From: a virus
DNA length: 21,486 nt
Virus record (IMG/VR): IMGVR_UViG_3300020202_000223
Location: 1-21,486 of that record
Strand: one strand, 5' to 3'
Position 1 is the stretch's first letter. Each line of letters begins with the position of its first letter. Shown piece after piece: positions 1 through 5,648 of the stretch. Under the pieces are notes generated by a model, which was given only the letters and a program-made list of their open reading frames with translations, was not told where the DNA came from and did not search any database. The translations under genes were made by a program, and so were the position numbers.

Positions 1-214
1 TATAAGGCGAATTGCGGGTTTTTGGCCCTCGTCCCCGCTCTTATACCAAGTGCCTGTCCTATAAGATGAATCAGGCTCGCCATGCGGTAAAACTGCGGGT
101 CTATTGCGGGTCGATTCGCCACCCTTTCGCATACCGCCAGCGCATAAGGCAGCGCACGCCAACAACCGCACGCGACCATGACATAACGGGTCAACCGAAC
201 GAAGGCACAAGCGA
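1..214. other. Gene-poor left edge with short repeats
   Basis: I see no convincing gene here. The heptamer TGCGGGT occurs three times (13-19, 94-100, 105-111). Two [CG]TATAAG words, one per strand (40-46 minus, 59-65 plus), belong to a motif that recurs across the window. A short open frame on the plus strand has neither a ribosome binding site nor recognisable protein features. The stretch probably holds control sequence for the gene starting at 215, but no clear -35/-10 pair is visible. Confidence 0.4.
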
Positions 215-727
215 ATGAAGGCGCACATCGTCACCCTGTTTCTTCGGCACCGGCGCACGAAGATCCTCGAGAAGCACGTTTACCTGGCGCTGGCCCAAAG
301 CGAGGAGGTCGCGCTGAAGGAGGCACTGAAAGCGGCCCGCTTCAACCAAGGCAAACCGCACACGCGGGATTACGTCCACCACGAGATCCACGCCTACCAC
401 GAGCACTGGCAGGCGTGGAAAACAGCAGAGGGCACAGCGTCGGTCGGCGAATACCATCAACTGAAGGAGACGCTCGGCACCGATTTGGACACGCTCGTCG
501 ATACCCTGACCAGCGACCAACCCGGAAACGAAGGCACCGAGCCGGCCAAGATCAGACCGATTAACCACCCCGGCTCGCCAGCCCTGCACAAGAACCTGAA
601 GGCGCTGCTGAACTACGTTCCAGAGGGACACGTGGCGTGGCCCTGCCCGGAATGCACCACCGCGTCCATGTGCAAGCTCAATGGCGTGTGTAGGGTGTCA
701 GCGGATAGGAGGGCGACCAACTTATAG
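215..727 (+). CDS. Hypothetical protein with C-terminal four-cysteine cluster
   Basis: A 170-aa protein of no family I recognise. The start at 215 has GAAGG nine bases upstream. Residues 1-45 form a basic N-terminal segment with a probable beta strand followed by an Ala/Leu/Glu-rich helix; a His-rich stretch (about 48-66) follows. Near the C-terminus C144, C147, C153 and C159 (CPEC-x5-C-x5-C) could bind a zinc ion. The 52-aa product at 1444 has a loosely similar strand-then-Ala/Glu-helix start, but the resemblance is too weak to call homology. It is the first gene of the rightward early block and is followed by 520 gene-free bases. Its stop codon lies within one of the recurring CTTATAG words (721-727). 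Confidence 0.65.
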   Translation: MKAHIVTLFLRHRRTKILEKHVYLALAQSEEVALKEALKAARFNQGKPHTRDYVHHEIHAYHEHWQAWKTAEGTASVGEYHQLKETLGTDLDTLVDTLTSDQPGNEGTEPAKIRPINHPGSPALHKNLKALLNYVPEGHVAWPCPECTTASMCKLNGVCRVSADRRATNL

Positions 728-946
728 GTGGACTATTTGCTGAAGGCTCGCGGCGCGCACGTCTGACATTGCGCGCTCGCCATTCACGCAAAAACTTATA
801 GGCAATCCCCGGCGGGCCTCCCATATTCGGCTGCAGGGCCATCTGAGCAGCTTTCCACGGCTCGAGACCCATCTGGCACCGGCGATCGTCCATCCTGGTG
901 TTCGGCTGACCGGCAATGTGTCCAAGGCGCTGTCGTCAGGGAGCTA

Positions 947-969
947 TCCAAGGCTCGAGCTGCCTTGGA
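947..969. repeat. Perfect 8-bp inverted repeat
   Basis: TCCAAGGC (947-954), loop TCGAGCT, GCCTTGGA (962-969). It would form a stable hairpin if transcribed. No T-run follows, so it is not a typical intrinsic terminator. Confidence 0.55.
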
Positions 970-1126
970 AGGTCGCCCTCCAGCTATCAGCGCCATATAA
1001 GGGCGGGCACCATAGAAAGCATGAAGCGAGAATATTGAAGCGCGCCGGGTCCTGCCCGGTCTCCAAAACCACATCGCTTTCCCGGTAGTGGAGGGGGAAT
1101 CTGGCCCGAGCCATTCCTCGAGCTGT

Positions 1127-1167
1127 CCAAGGCGCGGTCCTTGGCGGGCCACACCCCGCCCGCCAAG
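1127..1167. repeat. Two mutually exclusive hairpins
   Basis: CCAAGG (1127-1132) can pair with CCTTGG (1139-1144). Alternatively CTTGGCGGGC (1140-1149) can pair with GCCCGCCAAG (1158-1167) across an 8-base loop. The arms overlap at 1140-1144, so only one hairpin can form at a time. The structure ends about 80 bases before the start codon at 1250. It resembles an attenuator or switch, but no ligand or partner is evident. Confidence 0.5.
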
Positions 1168-1249
1168 AACGTCTCCAGACTCCTCGCGCACGTGCCACCT
1201 ACCGGACCCGATCATGTGACTGCGGGCATGTGCCCGATCGGAGAACAAG

Positions 1250-1447
1250 ATGGCGGACCACTGCGGCATCTGCGACACCCGGCGTCCGGAAGGCGGCACG
1301 AATCATCTGGTGCTGAACGGGGGCGACCTGTGGATCGAGTTCTGCGCGCCCTGCGGGGAGAAAACGGAGCTCACCAACCCGGACACGGGCGAGGTCATCA
1401 CGGTCAAGGCGCTCTTCGACCGCTGCGAGAAGAAGGAGGGCACATGA
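1250..1447 (+). CDS. Small zinc-ribbon-like protein
   Basis: A 65-aa protein with two CxxC knuckles: CGIC at residues 5-8 and CAPC at 32-35, spaced as in small zinc ribbons. A third cysteine lies near the C-terminus. This predicts a Zn-binding fold used for nucleic-acid or protein contacts; no specific function can be assigned. The start ATG has GGAGA at good spacing (about 1240-1244). It is the first gene of a coupled run of four: its stop overlaps the next start in an ATGA at 1444-1447. Confidence 0.75.
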   Translation: MADHCGICDTRRPEGGTNHLVLNGGDLWIEFCAPCGEKTELTNPDTGEVITVKALFDRCEKKEGT

Positions 1448-1602
1448 GGCAGTTCTACCGCTTCACGAGGCTGCACCTGTTCCCGCTCGCGGAGCACCAC
1501 GTCGAGGTCTACGCGGCGAGCTACGCGGAGGCGAGGGCAGAGGCGAAGAAGATCACCGGCGGCGGGTTCCTGCTGTTCTTTCGTGGCGCGAGCGATGTAT
1601 AA
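1444..1602 (+). CDS. Hypothetical small protein
   Basis: A 52-aa protein of unknown function. The start ATG overlaps the previous stop (ATGA), and GAGGG just upstream serves as ribosome binding site, so translation is probably coupled. The sequence reads as a beta strand rich in aromatic and His residues, an Ala/Glu-rich helix (about 26-37), then a hydrophobic strand (GFLLFF). This resembles a small cytoplasmic alpha/beta protein. Its end overlaps the next gene by 8 bases. Confidence 0.65.
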   Translation: MRQFYRFTRLHLFPLAEHHVEVYAASYAEARAEAKKITGGGFLLFFRGASDV

Positions 1603-1750
1603 GGTCGGCGACGTTTACTGCGAGACGATGGACACGGCGCTCACAGAGCATTGCTCGAGTGGCGAGCCCATCAGGAAGGCGGACGGCTCGCTCATCACGC
1701 CCACAGAGCACGCGGCGTTCGAGGATCTCGCGTTTGGCGGGCAACCGTGA
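1595..1750 (+). CDS. Hypothetical small protein
   Basis: A 51-aa protein beginning MYKVGDVYCETMD, unrecognised. It starts 8 bases inside the previous gene, and its stop overlaps the GTG of the next gene (GTGA, 1747-1750). It has two cysteines and mixed charge with no membrane segment. I call it from its place in the overlapping run and the uninterrupted frame; there is no strong ribosome binding site of its own, so coupling is likely. Confidence 0.5.
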   Translation: MYKVGDVYCETMDTALTEHCSSGEPIRKADGSLITPTEHAAFEDLAFGGQP

Positions 1751-1887
1751 GCGGCAGCTACCTCTGGCTTGGCAAGCGCGGGCACCCTGGCACCAAGCGG
1801 CGCCCGCCCATCCCGGCCGGCCAGCGGCACCGCGACCGCAAGAACGACTACCGGCGCAGCCCCAAGCACAAGAAGGCACCCGAGTAG
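1747..1887 (+). CDS. Small, highly basic hypothetical protein
   Basis: A 46-aa protein with many Arg and Lys residues, few acidic ones and several Pro/Gly, so probably nucleic-acid binding or unstructured. The GTG start is chosen because it overlaps the preceding stop (GTGA); the frame has no internal ATG. It ends the four-gene run begun at 1250. A different reading frame is also open across this stretch, so the call is moderate. Confidence 0.5.
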   Translation: MSGSYLWLGKRGHPGTKRRPPIPAGQRHRDRKNDYRRSPKHKKAPE

Positions 1888-2051
1888 TGCATCGGCGCTG
1901 ACTGACGCACGGCTGACATGCGTGTCAAGTTAGGCTGCGAAACGTCGCCTGTGGCCGACACGTAAAACGGCCACTTTGAAAAGGCGCTGTCACCAAAAAC
2001 TCTACACTCGGCCCTCGCCGGTTCGGCAATCAAGAAAGGCAGGGGAGGCAG

Positions 2052-2339
2052 GTGGAGTCAGAGAACGCAAGGCGTGTGCGGCTCACCGTCGAGGACCATG
2101 ACGGTGCCGAGTATCAAATCCTGGTGGTGAGCGACATTCCGAAGCCCATGTGGAGCGAGCACGCGCAGCGCGTGGTCCAGGGCCTTCTGGCGCGCGAGGG
2201 GCTGCGGCTCACGATGGTGCGGCGCGTGGAGGAGATCCTGCACGAGATCCAGCCGGCGAAGCATCAGTCGGCGCTTATCACGCCCCTGCGGGCGATCCTT
2301 GGCGCGGTGTTCCCGCCGCGCCTCAAGAAAGCGTCCTAG
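2052..2339 (+). CDS. Hypothetical protein
   Basis: A 95-aa protein of unknown family. The GTG at 2052 follows a strong purine tract (AGGGGAGG, 2041-2048) only three bases away, so the true start could be the in-frame GTG eight codons downstream. Residues 8-27 read as a beta hairpin (VRLTVEDHDG, QILVVSDI), followed by two amphipathic helices and a Lys-rich end. No cysteines or membrane segments. A strong GC hairpin follows the stop. Confidence 0.6.
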   Translation: MESENARRVRLTVEDHDGAEYQILVVSDIPKPMWSEHAQRVVQGLLAREGLRLTMVRRVEEILHEIQPAKHQSALITPLRAILGAVFPPRLKKAS

Positions 2340-2356
2340 AAAGTGTCCACGAGCCG

Positions 2357-2382
2357 CGCGCCCGGTCCACACACCGGGCGCG
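2357..2382 (+). terminator. GC-rich hairpin after the gene at 2052
   Basis: CGCGCCCGGT (2357-2366), loop CCACAC, ACCGGGCGCG (2373-2382): a perfect 10-bp stem. The tail (ACTCTCTCGTT) is pyrimidine-rich but is not a true T-run, so it may be a weak terminator or an mRNA-stabilising structure. Confidence 0.5.
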
Positions 2383-2418
2383 ACTCTCTCGTTGCAGTCA
2401 CAACAACGGGAGATCCAG

Positions 2419-2610
2419 ATGCTCAAGCTTGTGAAGAAGGCGCTGCAGATCAAGAAGTCGTTCGGCACCTACCGCGCGGCCCGCTACCTCGCCAAGCGCG
2501 GGGTCTCGTGCGATGCGGCGGTGGGGATTCTCGCCACGCCGGTCTATGAGCGCATGGTGAGGATCGACGAGCAGGCGAAGATGCTCGCCTACGCGGGGGC
2601 GTTTCAGTGA
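2419..2610 (+). CDS. Hypothetical small basic protein
   Basis: A 63-aa, Lys/Arg-rich, mostly helical protein (MLKLVKKALQIKKSFG...), unrecognised. GGGAG lies eight bases before the ATG. The stop overlaps the next start (GTGA, 2607-2610). The N-terminal 15 residues would form an amphipathic basic helix. A DNA-binding or membrane-surface role is possible, but no motif supports a choice. Confidence 0.65.
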   Translation: MLKLVKKALQIKKSFGTYRAARYLAKRGVSCDAAVGILATPVYERMVRIDEQAKMLAYAGAFQ

Positions 2611-2792
2611 ATCTGGCGCAGGTCGGGCTGGTTCAGGCTGACCCCTCTCGCCCTTCGTGGCGGGCGGCCCTCTTCAACCTCGGCGTGCGCGAACTCGGCG
2701 ACATGGAAGGCATCGTGGTGCCACCCTACATCGCCAACAACGTGACCGGCGCCCGCACGCACAAAGGCGGGGAGGACGTAGATGCTGAGTAA
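2607..2792 (+). CDS. Hypothetical small protein
   Basis: A 61-aa protein of unknown function. The GTG start is coupled to the preceding stop by a 4-base overlap. No cysteines or membrane segments. Its end (GGTGGGGAGGACGTA region) carries the ribosome binding site for the next small gene and overlaps it by 11 bases. Confidence 0.55.
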   Translation: MNLAQVGLVQADPSRPSWRAALFNLGVRELGDMEGIVVPPYIANNVTGARTHKGGEDVDAE

Positions 2793-2901
2793 CGGCCGGC
2801 TCCGTTCGCTCTGCCCGCGGCATGGAGCACGCTCGCCAGGGGGCTGGCGAGCTCTCCTTGCTGCCTGGTCGGGCGCGCAGGTTTCCAAGCGATGCGCGTG
2901 A
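2782..2901 (+). CDS. Very small Arg-rich protein
   Basis: A 39-codon frame beginning MLSNGRLRSLCPRHGARS. The ATG has an excellent ribosome binding site (GGGGAGG, seven bases upstream, inside the previous gene), which is the main reason for the call. The protein is basic with two cysteines and two tryptophans; no family is recognised. Confidence 0.4.
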   Translation: MLSNGRLRSLCPRHGARSPGGWRALLAAWSGAQVSKRCA

Positions 2902-2932
2902 CCTGCCAAAGCGCGGTGCTCACCATCGAAGT

Positions 2933-2948
2933 TGTGCGTAAACGCACA
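2933..2948. promoter_or_regulatory. Palindrome TGTGCGT-AA-ACGCACA
   Basis: Perfect 7-bp arms with a 2-bp centre, 22 bases before the start at 2970. The same palindrome with a TT centre and longer arms recurs at 5609-5628. Two exact copies of a 14-base dyad in one window suggest an operator for a dimeric regulator. The regulator is not identified. Confidence 0.55.
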
Positions 2949-2969
2949 CATTTCGATGAGGAGGTCAGA

Positions 2970-3158
2970 ATGAATCGGCGTTTGCAGGGTAGGGAAGCCC
3001 CACCGGAAGCGGTGGAGCTCGAGATCGAGGAGGCTCGGGCTCGCCCTGCCAACGCCCATTCGTTCCGCTACCCGATCATCGTGCCCGCGGAAGACGTGGG
3101 CGGACGCATCGGCATGAAGCACCGAGCGCGGCGCAGGCTCGGTGAGGAGTGGGACTAG
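2970..3158 (+). CDS. Hypothetical small protein
   Basis: A 62-aa protein rich in Arg and Glu, unrecognised. The frame is open further upstream to 2892, but the ATG at 2970 has a near-perfect GAGGAGG at ideal spacing, so I start it here. The upstream palindrome (2933-2948) then falls in its leader. It is followed within 40 bases by a good intrinsic terminator, so it ends this early transcription unit. Confidence 0.65.
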   Translation: MNRRLQGREAPPEAVELEIEEARARPANAHSFRYPIIVPAEDVGGRIGMKHRARRRLGEEWD

Positions 3159-3192
3159 GGTTTCGCCGCAATCTCCGTTGTTTGTCTGATTC

Positions 3193-3220
3193 GGCCGGGC
3201 TTCAACGCCCGGCCTCTTTT
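3193..3220 (+). terminator. Intrinsic terminator
   Basis: GGCCGGGC (3193-3200), loop TTCAAC, GCCCGGCC (3207-3214), then TCTTTT. Perfect 8-bp GC stem and T-rich tail, 35 bases after the stop of the gene at 2970. It ends the rightward small-gene unit. Confidence 0.8.
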
Positions 3221-3666
3221 GTTCGGCTGCCCTCCAAGGCTGATGTTCGGCTGGTCAGCAATGTAGGCATGGATGTTCGGCTGGGGAGGTATATGGACGG
3301 CGCCATACCGGGAGCCCGCTACATGGCGAGCCACCGGCCTGCGGCCTGCCGCGTTTCGCCAGGCCGACCGCCAAGGCCCGTTCGGCCAGGCCAATTGGCA
3401 AGGCCCCAAGCGGGCGCCGGGCACATGCCTTGGCCCGGGCATGCCGCATGCCCGCTGCCGCTTCGCCAACGCCAGCCTCGCCAGGCCAAATGCGCCGCGC
3501 GCCACGTCGCCGCGGGCACGGTCCATGACGCCTGCCAAGCCGCGTGCCCGCCACGTTGACGTGCCGAGCAAGCCTCGCCAGGCCGAATGCCTCCTTGACG
3601 CCGGGTAGACGCGCCAGCTATTCGCGTGCGGGTGCGCCTCCAGGTATGCGCCCCACGAAAAGATCA

Positions 3667-3678
3667 GTCAGCGGTGAC
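3667..3678. promoter_or_regulatory. Operator-like palindrome GTCAGCGGTGAC
   Basis: GTCA-GCGG-TGAC, an exact copy of the motif found in the divergent region at 9620-9631 (opposite orientation) and close to those at 16451 and 19001. It lies about 110 bases before the gene at 3789. No convincing -35/-10 pair brackets it here. Confidence 0.6.
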
Positions 3679-3720
3679 GATTTCGCAGAGCGAAACTGAG
3701 CCGGTGCGACGCGCATAGAC

Positions 3721-3755
3721 TTGCATACGTGCTAGTATGTGCATGTCGTATGCAA
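3721..3755. promoter_or_regulatory. Inverted repeat TTGCATACG / CGTATGCAA
   Basis: Perfect 9-bp arms (3721-3729 and 3747-3755) 17 bases apart. Inside lies GCTAGTATG (3731-3739), which recurs at 6926-6934 beside the promoter of the ribbon-helix-helix gene. The site is 34-68 bases before the start at 3789, so it is likely an operator for that gene. Confidence 0.5.
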
Positions 3756-3788
3756 TCACGCTACGACTCACACTATAAGAGGGATGAT

Positions 3789-4541
3789 ATGCAAAACGTC
3801 ATTACGAAAGAGATGATCGCTGCTGCTTACGACCGCGCGAATGCTGCGTATGTCGCGCGCAAGGGCGCGAGCGCGAACGTCAACAAATCGGGCGTCAATC
3901 CCGACATCGCGAAAGGTCTGAAGGTCTGGTCGGGCATGAGCGATGCGACCTTCAGCGCGGTCATCGCGCTGTGCGACGGTATCGCGCTGTGCGATGCGAT
4001 CGCGGGCACGACGAATACCAAGAAAGCGATGCGTCTCCCGATGTTTTTGTCGTTTATCGTCAGCGGTGACGTGCGCGATCTGAAAGGGTCTGCCCGCACT
4101 GCGTTTCTTGAACTCTGCGCGCTCGTGAACGGTGCGACCAATCGCGACTCGCTGATGTTCGCTGCGACGGGCACCGCGAAAGAGGGTGAAAACGTGAACC
4201 TGCGCGATACGTCGCTCGCGCGCAAGCTTCGCATGCTCGCGGGCAGCGTCAAACCCTCGACCGAACAGACGCAAAACAGCGTCACGTTCAGCGCGGGCGG
4301 TATCGCGCAGACGCTGGGCATTGCGTCGAAAGACTCGCGCAAATCGCATCCCGTGGTGAACAGCGACAGCCCGATTTTGCGGGCGATGCTCGACCGCATC
4401 AATCGCACCGCAGAAAGCACGCTCTTTGAACTGACCAAGAGCGAAGAGGGCGCGACGGTCGAGAGCACCGCGACCGATGCCCCCGCCCCCGTCGAGGGCG
4501 AGAGCAAGAGCGAGAAGAAAAACCGTAAAGGGCGCAAGTAG
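3789..4541 (+). CDS. Hypothetical 250-aa protein
   Basis: I do not recognise a family. The frame is open from 3729, but the ATG at 3789 has AAGAGGG six bases upstream, so I start there. The body is mixed alpha/beta without membrane segments. Short near-repeats occur around residues 58-67 (ALCDGIALCDAI). The last 35 residues are low complexity: Ala/Pro/Glu, then a Lys-rich tail (KSEKKNRKGRK). Codon choice (heavy GCG, CGC, AAA, GAC) differs visibly from the neighbouring genes, hinting at a different origin or expression level. The gene contains an exact copy of the 12-base operator motif at 4060-4071. It leads a short unit with the two small genes at 4595 and 4753. The elaborate upstream region and strong ribosome binding site suggest high, regulated expression. 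Confidence 0.8.
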   Translation: MQNVITKEMIAAAYDRANAAYVARKGASANVNKSGVNPDIAKGLKVWSGMSDATFSAVIALCDGIALCDAIAGTTNTKKAMRLPMFLSFIVSGDVRDLKGSARTAFLELCALVNGATNRDSLMFAATGTAKEGENVNLRDTSLARKLRMLAGSVKPSTEQTQNSVTFSAGGIAQTLGIASKDSRKSHPVVNSDSPILRAMLDRINRTAESTLFELTKSEEGATVESTATDAPAPVEGESKSEKKNRKGRK

Positions 4542-4552
4542 CGAACCGGGAA

Positions 4553-4574
4553 AGGGCGCCCGCAAGGGCGCCCT
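4553..4574 (+). repeat. Hairpin after the 250-aa gene
   Basis: AGGGCGCC (4553-4560), loop CGCAAG, GGCGCCCT (4567-4574). Perfect 8-bp GC stem but no T-run, so it is more likely an mRNA-processing or stability element than a strong terminator. Confidence 0.5.
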
Positions 4575-4594
4575 AACCGAACGGGAAACGCGAC

Positions 4595-4750
4595 ATGAAA
4601 ACCATGCAGACCAATACCAAGGGCGCAGTGCGAAACCTGCCCGATGACGTGCCCGAGCTAGAGCATGACGACGCGGGCGACATTCTCCCCATCGTGCACG
4701 ACATGACCGACGATAGCAGCGCGTTCTTCGCGCTGCGCATGGGAGAGTAA
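4595..4750 (+). CDS. Hypothetical acidic small protein
   Basis: A 51-aa protein with an acidic Asp/Glu-rich middle (DDVPELEHDDAGD), unrecognised. ATG preceded by GGGAAA at good spacing. An alternative ATG lies three codons in. The Asp-rich, negatively charged composition would fit a DNA-mimic or inhibitor peptide, but nothing specific supports this. Its end (GGGAGAGTAA) supplies the ribosome binding site for the next gene two bases downstream. Confidence 0.6.
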   Translation: MKTMQTNTKGAVRNLPDDVPELEHDDAGDILPIVHDMTDDSSAFFALRMGE

Positions 4751-4752
4751 CC

Positions 4753-4866
4753 ATGCGGGCACTGATTACGGTAGCGTGCATCGTCATCACCGCATTGCTC
4801 ATGCTCAACGTGGTAAGCAGCGCGCAGCGCATGACCATGAACGTGCAAGCAAAGACCAACTACTAG
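4753..4866 (+). CDS. Single-pass membrane peptide
   Basis: A 37-aa peptide: residues 3-23 form one hydrophobic segment (ALITVACIVITALLMLNVV) after MR, then a short polar tail. This is typical of small phage inner-membrane proteins. It starts two bases after the previous stop and uses its GGGAGAG as ribosome binding site. A signal peptide is possible (VSSAQ resembles a cleavage region), but the mature part would be only about 12 residues. Confidence 0.6.
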   Translation: MRALITVACIVITALLMLNVVSSAQRMTMNVQAKTNY

Positions 4867-4878
4867 GGAGGGGAACGT

Positions 4879-4914
4879 GCCCGGTCTTAGAACCGGGCTG
4901 CATTCGGGAAGCCC
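4879..4914 (+). promoter_or_regulatory. Overlapping alternative hairpins before the gene at 4918
   Basis: GCCCGGT (4879-4885) pairs with ACCGGGC (4892-4898), or GGGCT (4895-4899) pairs with AGCCC (4910-4914). The second hairpin would end three bases before the GTG at 4918 and hold its weak GGGAAG ribosome binding site. Translational control is possible; no ligand class is recognised. Confidence 0.4.
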
Positions 4915-4917
4915 CTC

Positions 4918-5064
4918 GTGAAAAAAATCCTCCAGTTTCTCGAGGGTCCTTATACCGCCAGCCAGGCCAGGCGCCAGGCGTTCCTTATGGGGCCGAATCT
5001 TGCGAAGAAGAGTGCGGAAATACACACCCCAGCTTCACTTTCGGACGGAAAAGCAAACCTATGA
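4918..5064 (+). CDS. Hypothetical small basic protein
   Basis: A 48-aa frame starting GTG (VKKILQFLEGPYTASQARR...). The Lys-rich start resembles other phage small proteins. The call rests on the start context, the 4-base ATGA overlap with the next frame and natural-looking composition. The ribosome binding site (GGGAAG) is only fair. A recurring CTTATAC word (4949-4955) lies inside it. Confidence 0.45.
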   Translation: MKKILQFLEGPYTASQARRQAFLMGPNLAKKSAEIHTPASLSDGKANL

Positions 5065-5237
5065 CAGCCCGGTTTCAGGTCCCCGGGGCATACTACTCAC
5101 GCCTTATGGGAGGTCCAAGTATTGAAAAGAGACAGGCGACACCAGCGATGGACCTGGCGACTCGCTTACTCGCGCCACTCGATATGGTTGCGCAAGGGCA
5201 GCTACGCTATCGGGGGACCTGTCCGTTCCTCACGTGA
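5061..5237 (+). CDS. Hypothetical small protein
   Basis: A 58-aa frame whose ATG overlaps the preceding stop (ATGA). It has no recognised domain; residues 30-45 would form a hydrophobic helix. It is the last rightward gene before the leftward block, and its 3' end overlaps the 3' end of the convergent gene at 5207 by 31 bases. The call is moderate because both the gene and its upstream partner are short. Confidence 0.45.
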   Translation: MTARFQVPGAYYSRLMGGPSIEKRQATPAMDLATRLLAPLDMVAQGQLRYRGTCPFLT

Positions 5238-5479
5238 AGGTGACGAGGCACGATCACGCGCGGGATCGCGTAAAAGTGCTTATTCAACCACCGGATCAAC
5301 CCGGCGCGGTCGTCGGGGATAACACAAGTCTCGATCTCGATTTCAGGCGGGCGTAGCTGCGTCTTGCGGTAGTGCTCGCGAATCTCCTTCGCGCGCTGAC
5401 CTGCCTCGACCTTCGAGCCGCACCAGAAGAGCTGAGATCCGTGGGTGGGATCTGTCCACTTTACTCGGGTGACTCGCAC
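5207..5479 (-). CDS. Hypothetical protein, end of the leftward block
   Basis: A 90-aa protein, unrecognised. I start it at the GTG at 5479 because GGAG lies at good spacing and a strong -10 (TATACT, 5518-5513) places the transcript start just upstream. The frame is open to a TTG at 5536, which would give 109 aa but would lie upstream of that inferred transcript start. Two cysteines; basic; an N-terminal beta strand (VRVTRVKW), a helical middle and a C-terminal segment with LIRWLNKHF. A 170-base gap separates it from the previous leftward gene, so it has its own promoter. Confidence 0.65.
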   Translation of the reverse strand: MRVTRVKWTDPTHGSQLFWCGSKVEAGQRAKEIREHYRKTQLRPPEIEIETCVIPDDRAGLIRWLNKHFYAIPRVIVPRHLHVRNGQVPR

Positions 5480-5512
5480 ATGACTCCACTCGAAAAATTT
5501 ACCCTTTCGTCG

Positions 5513-5518
5513 AGTATA
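5513..5518 (-). promoter_or_regulatory. -10 hexamer TATACT for the gene at 5479
   Basis: Reading leftward, TATACT matches the sigma70 -10 in five of six bases. The -35 region (around TGACGT, 18 bp away) is poor. The inferred transcript start near 5506 leaves a 26-base leader that contains the GGAG ribosome binding site. Confidence 0.45.
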
Positions 5519-5608
5519 GACAGGACAACGGGGCAAACGTCATGCCTTGCGCGAACCGGCAGGGGCAGGCGCTATAGCCTGTAACAGTGCCCAGCCTTTC
5601 GTTCAGAA

Positions 5609-5628
5609 GGTGTGCGTTTACGCACACC
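5609..5628. promoter_or_regulatory. Palindrome GGTGTGCGT-TT-ACGCACACC
   Basis: Perfect 9-bp arms. The inner 7 bp of each arm are identical to the dyad at 2933-2948. It lies in the intergenic gap upstream of the leftward gene at 5479, about 95 bases before its -10. Likely an operator bound by the same regulator. Confidence 0.6.
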
Positions 5629-5648
5629 CCGCGGACAGGAAATCCCCT

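Larger units (their letters stand above)
728..1249. other. Gene-free stretch rich in hairpins and short repeats
   Basis: I see no supportable gene on either strand; the open frames lack ribosome binding sites and look like chance frames in GC-rich DNA. The region holds perfect inverted repeats at 947-969 and 1140-1167, an alternative pairing at 1127-1144, three TCCAAGGC words (921-928, 947-954, 1126-1133), one TGTTCGGCTG word (899-908) shared with the gene-poor stretch near 3220-3283, and a CTTATAG word (795-801). An untranslated leader or small structured RNA ahead of the gene at 1250 is possible. That is inference. Confidence 0.45.
3159..3788. other. Gene-poor, repeat-rich stretch
   Basis: After a terminator (3193-3220), I see no convincing gene until 3789. 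The DNA holds three TGTTCGGCTG words (3220-3229, 3244-3253, 3274-3283), many GCCAGGCC/GCCAAGGC words including three exact TCGCCAGGCC (3356-3365, 3478-3487, 3575-3584), the palindrome GGGCATG-CCG-CATGCCC (3437-3453), a GTCAGCGGTGAC operator-like site (3667-3678) and an inverted repeat at 3721-3755. Long open frames occur on both strands but show repetitive, low-complexity translations and no ribosome binding sites. Confidence 0.5.

Noticed and set aside
12-218. 68-codon frame at the left edge
   Set aside because: TTG start without ribosome binding site, contains repeated TGCGGGT DNA, no recognisable protein feature.
1897-1917. Two GCTGAC words considered as another operator copy
   Set aside because: They are direct, not inverted, and lack the TCA-N4-TGA spacing of the operator family.
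3149-3608. Several open frames on both strands in the repeat-rich stretch
   Set aside because: Translations are Ala/Arg/Gly/Pro repeats produced by GCCAGGCC-type DNA repeats; no ribosome binding sites; simultaneous opening in several frames indicates absence of stops by composition.
3768-4859. 363-codon open frame on the minus strand
   Set aside because: Antisense to three plus-strand genes with good ribosome binding sites; Arg-rich shadow translation.
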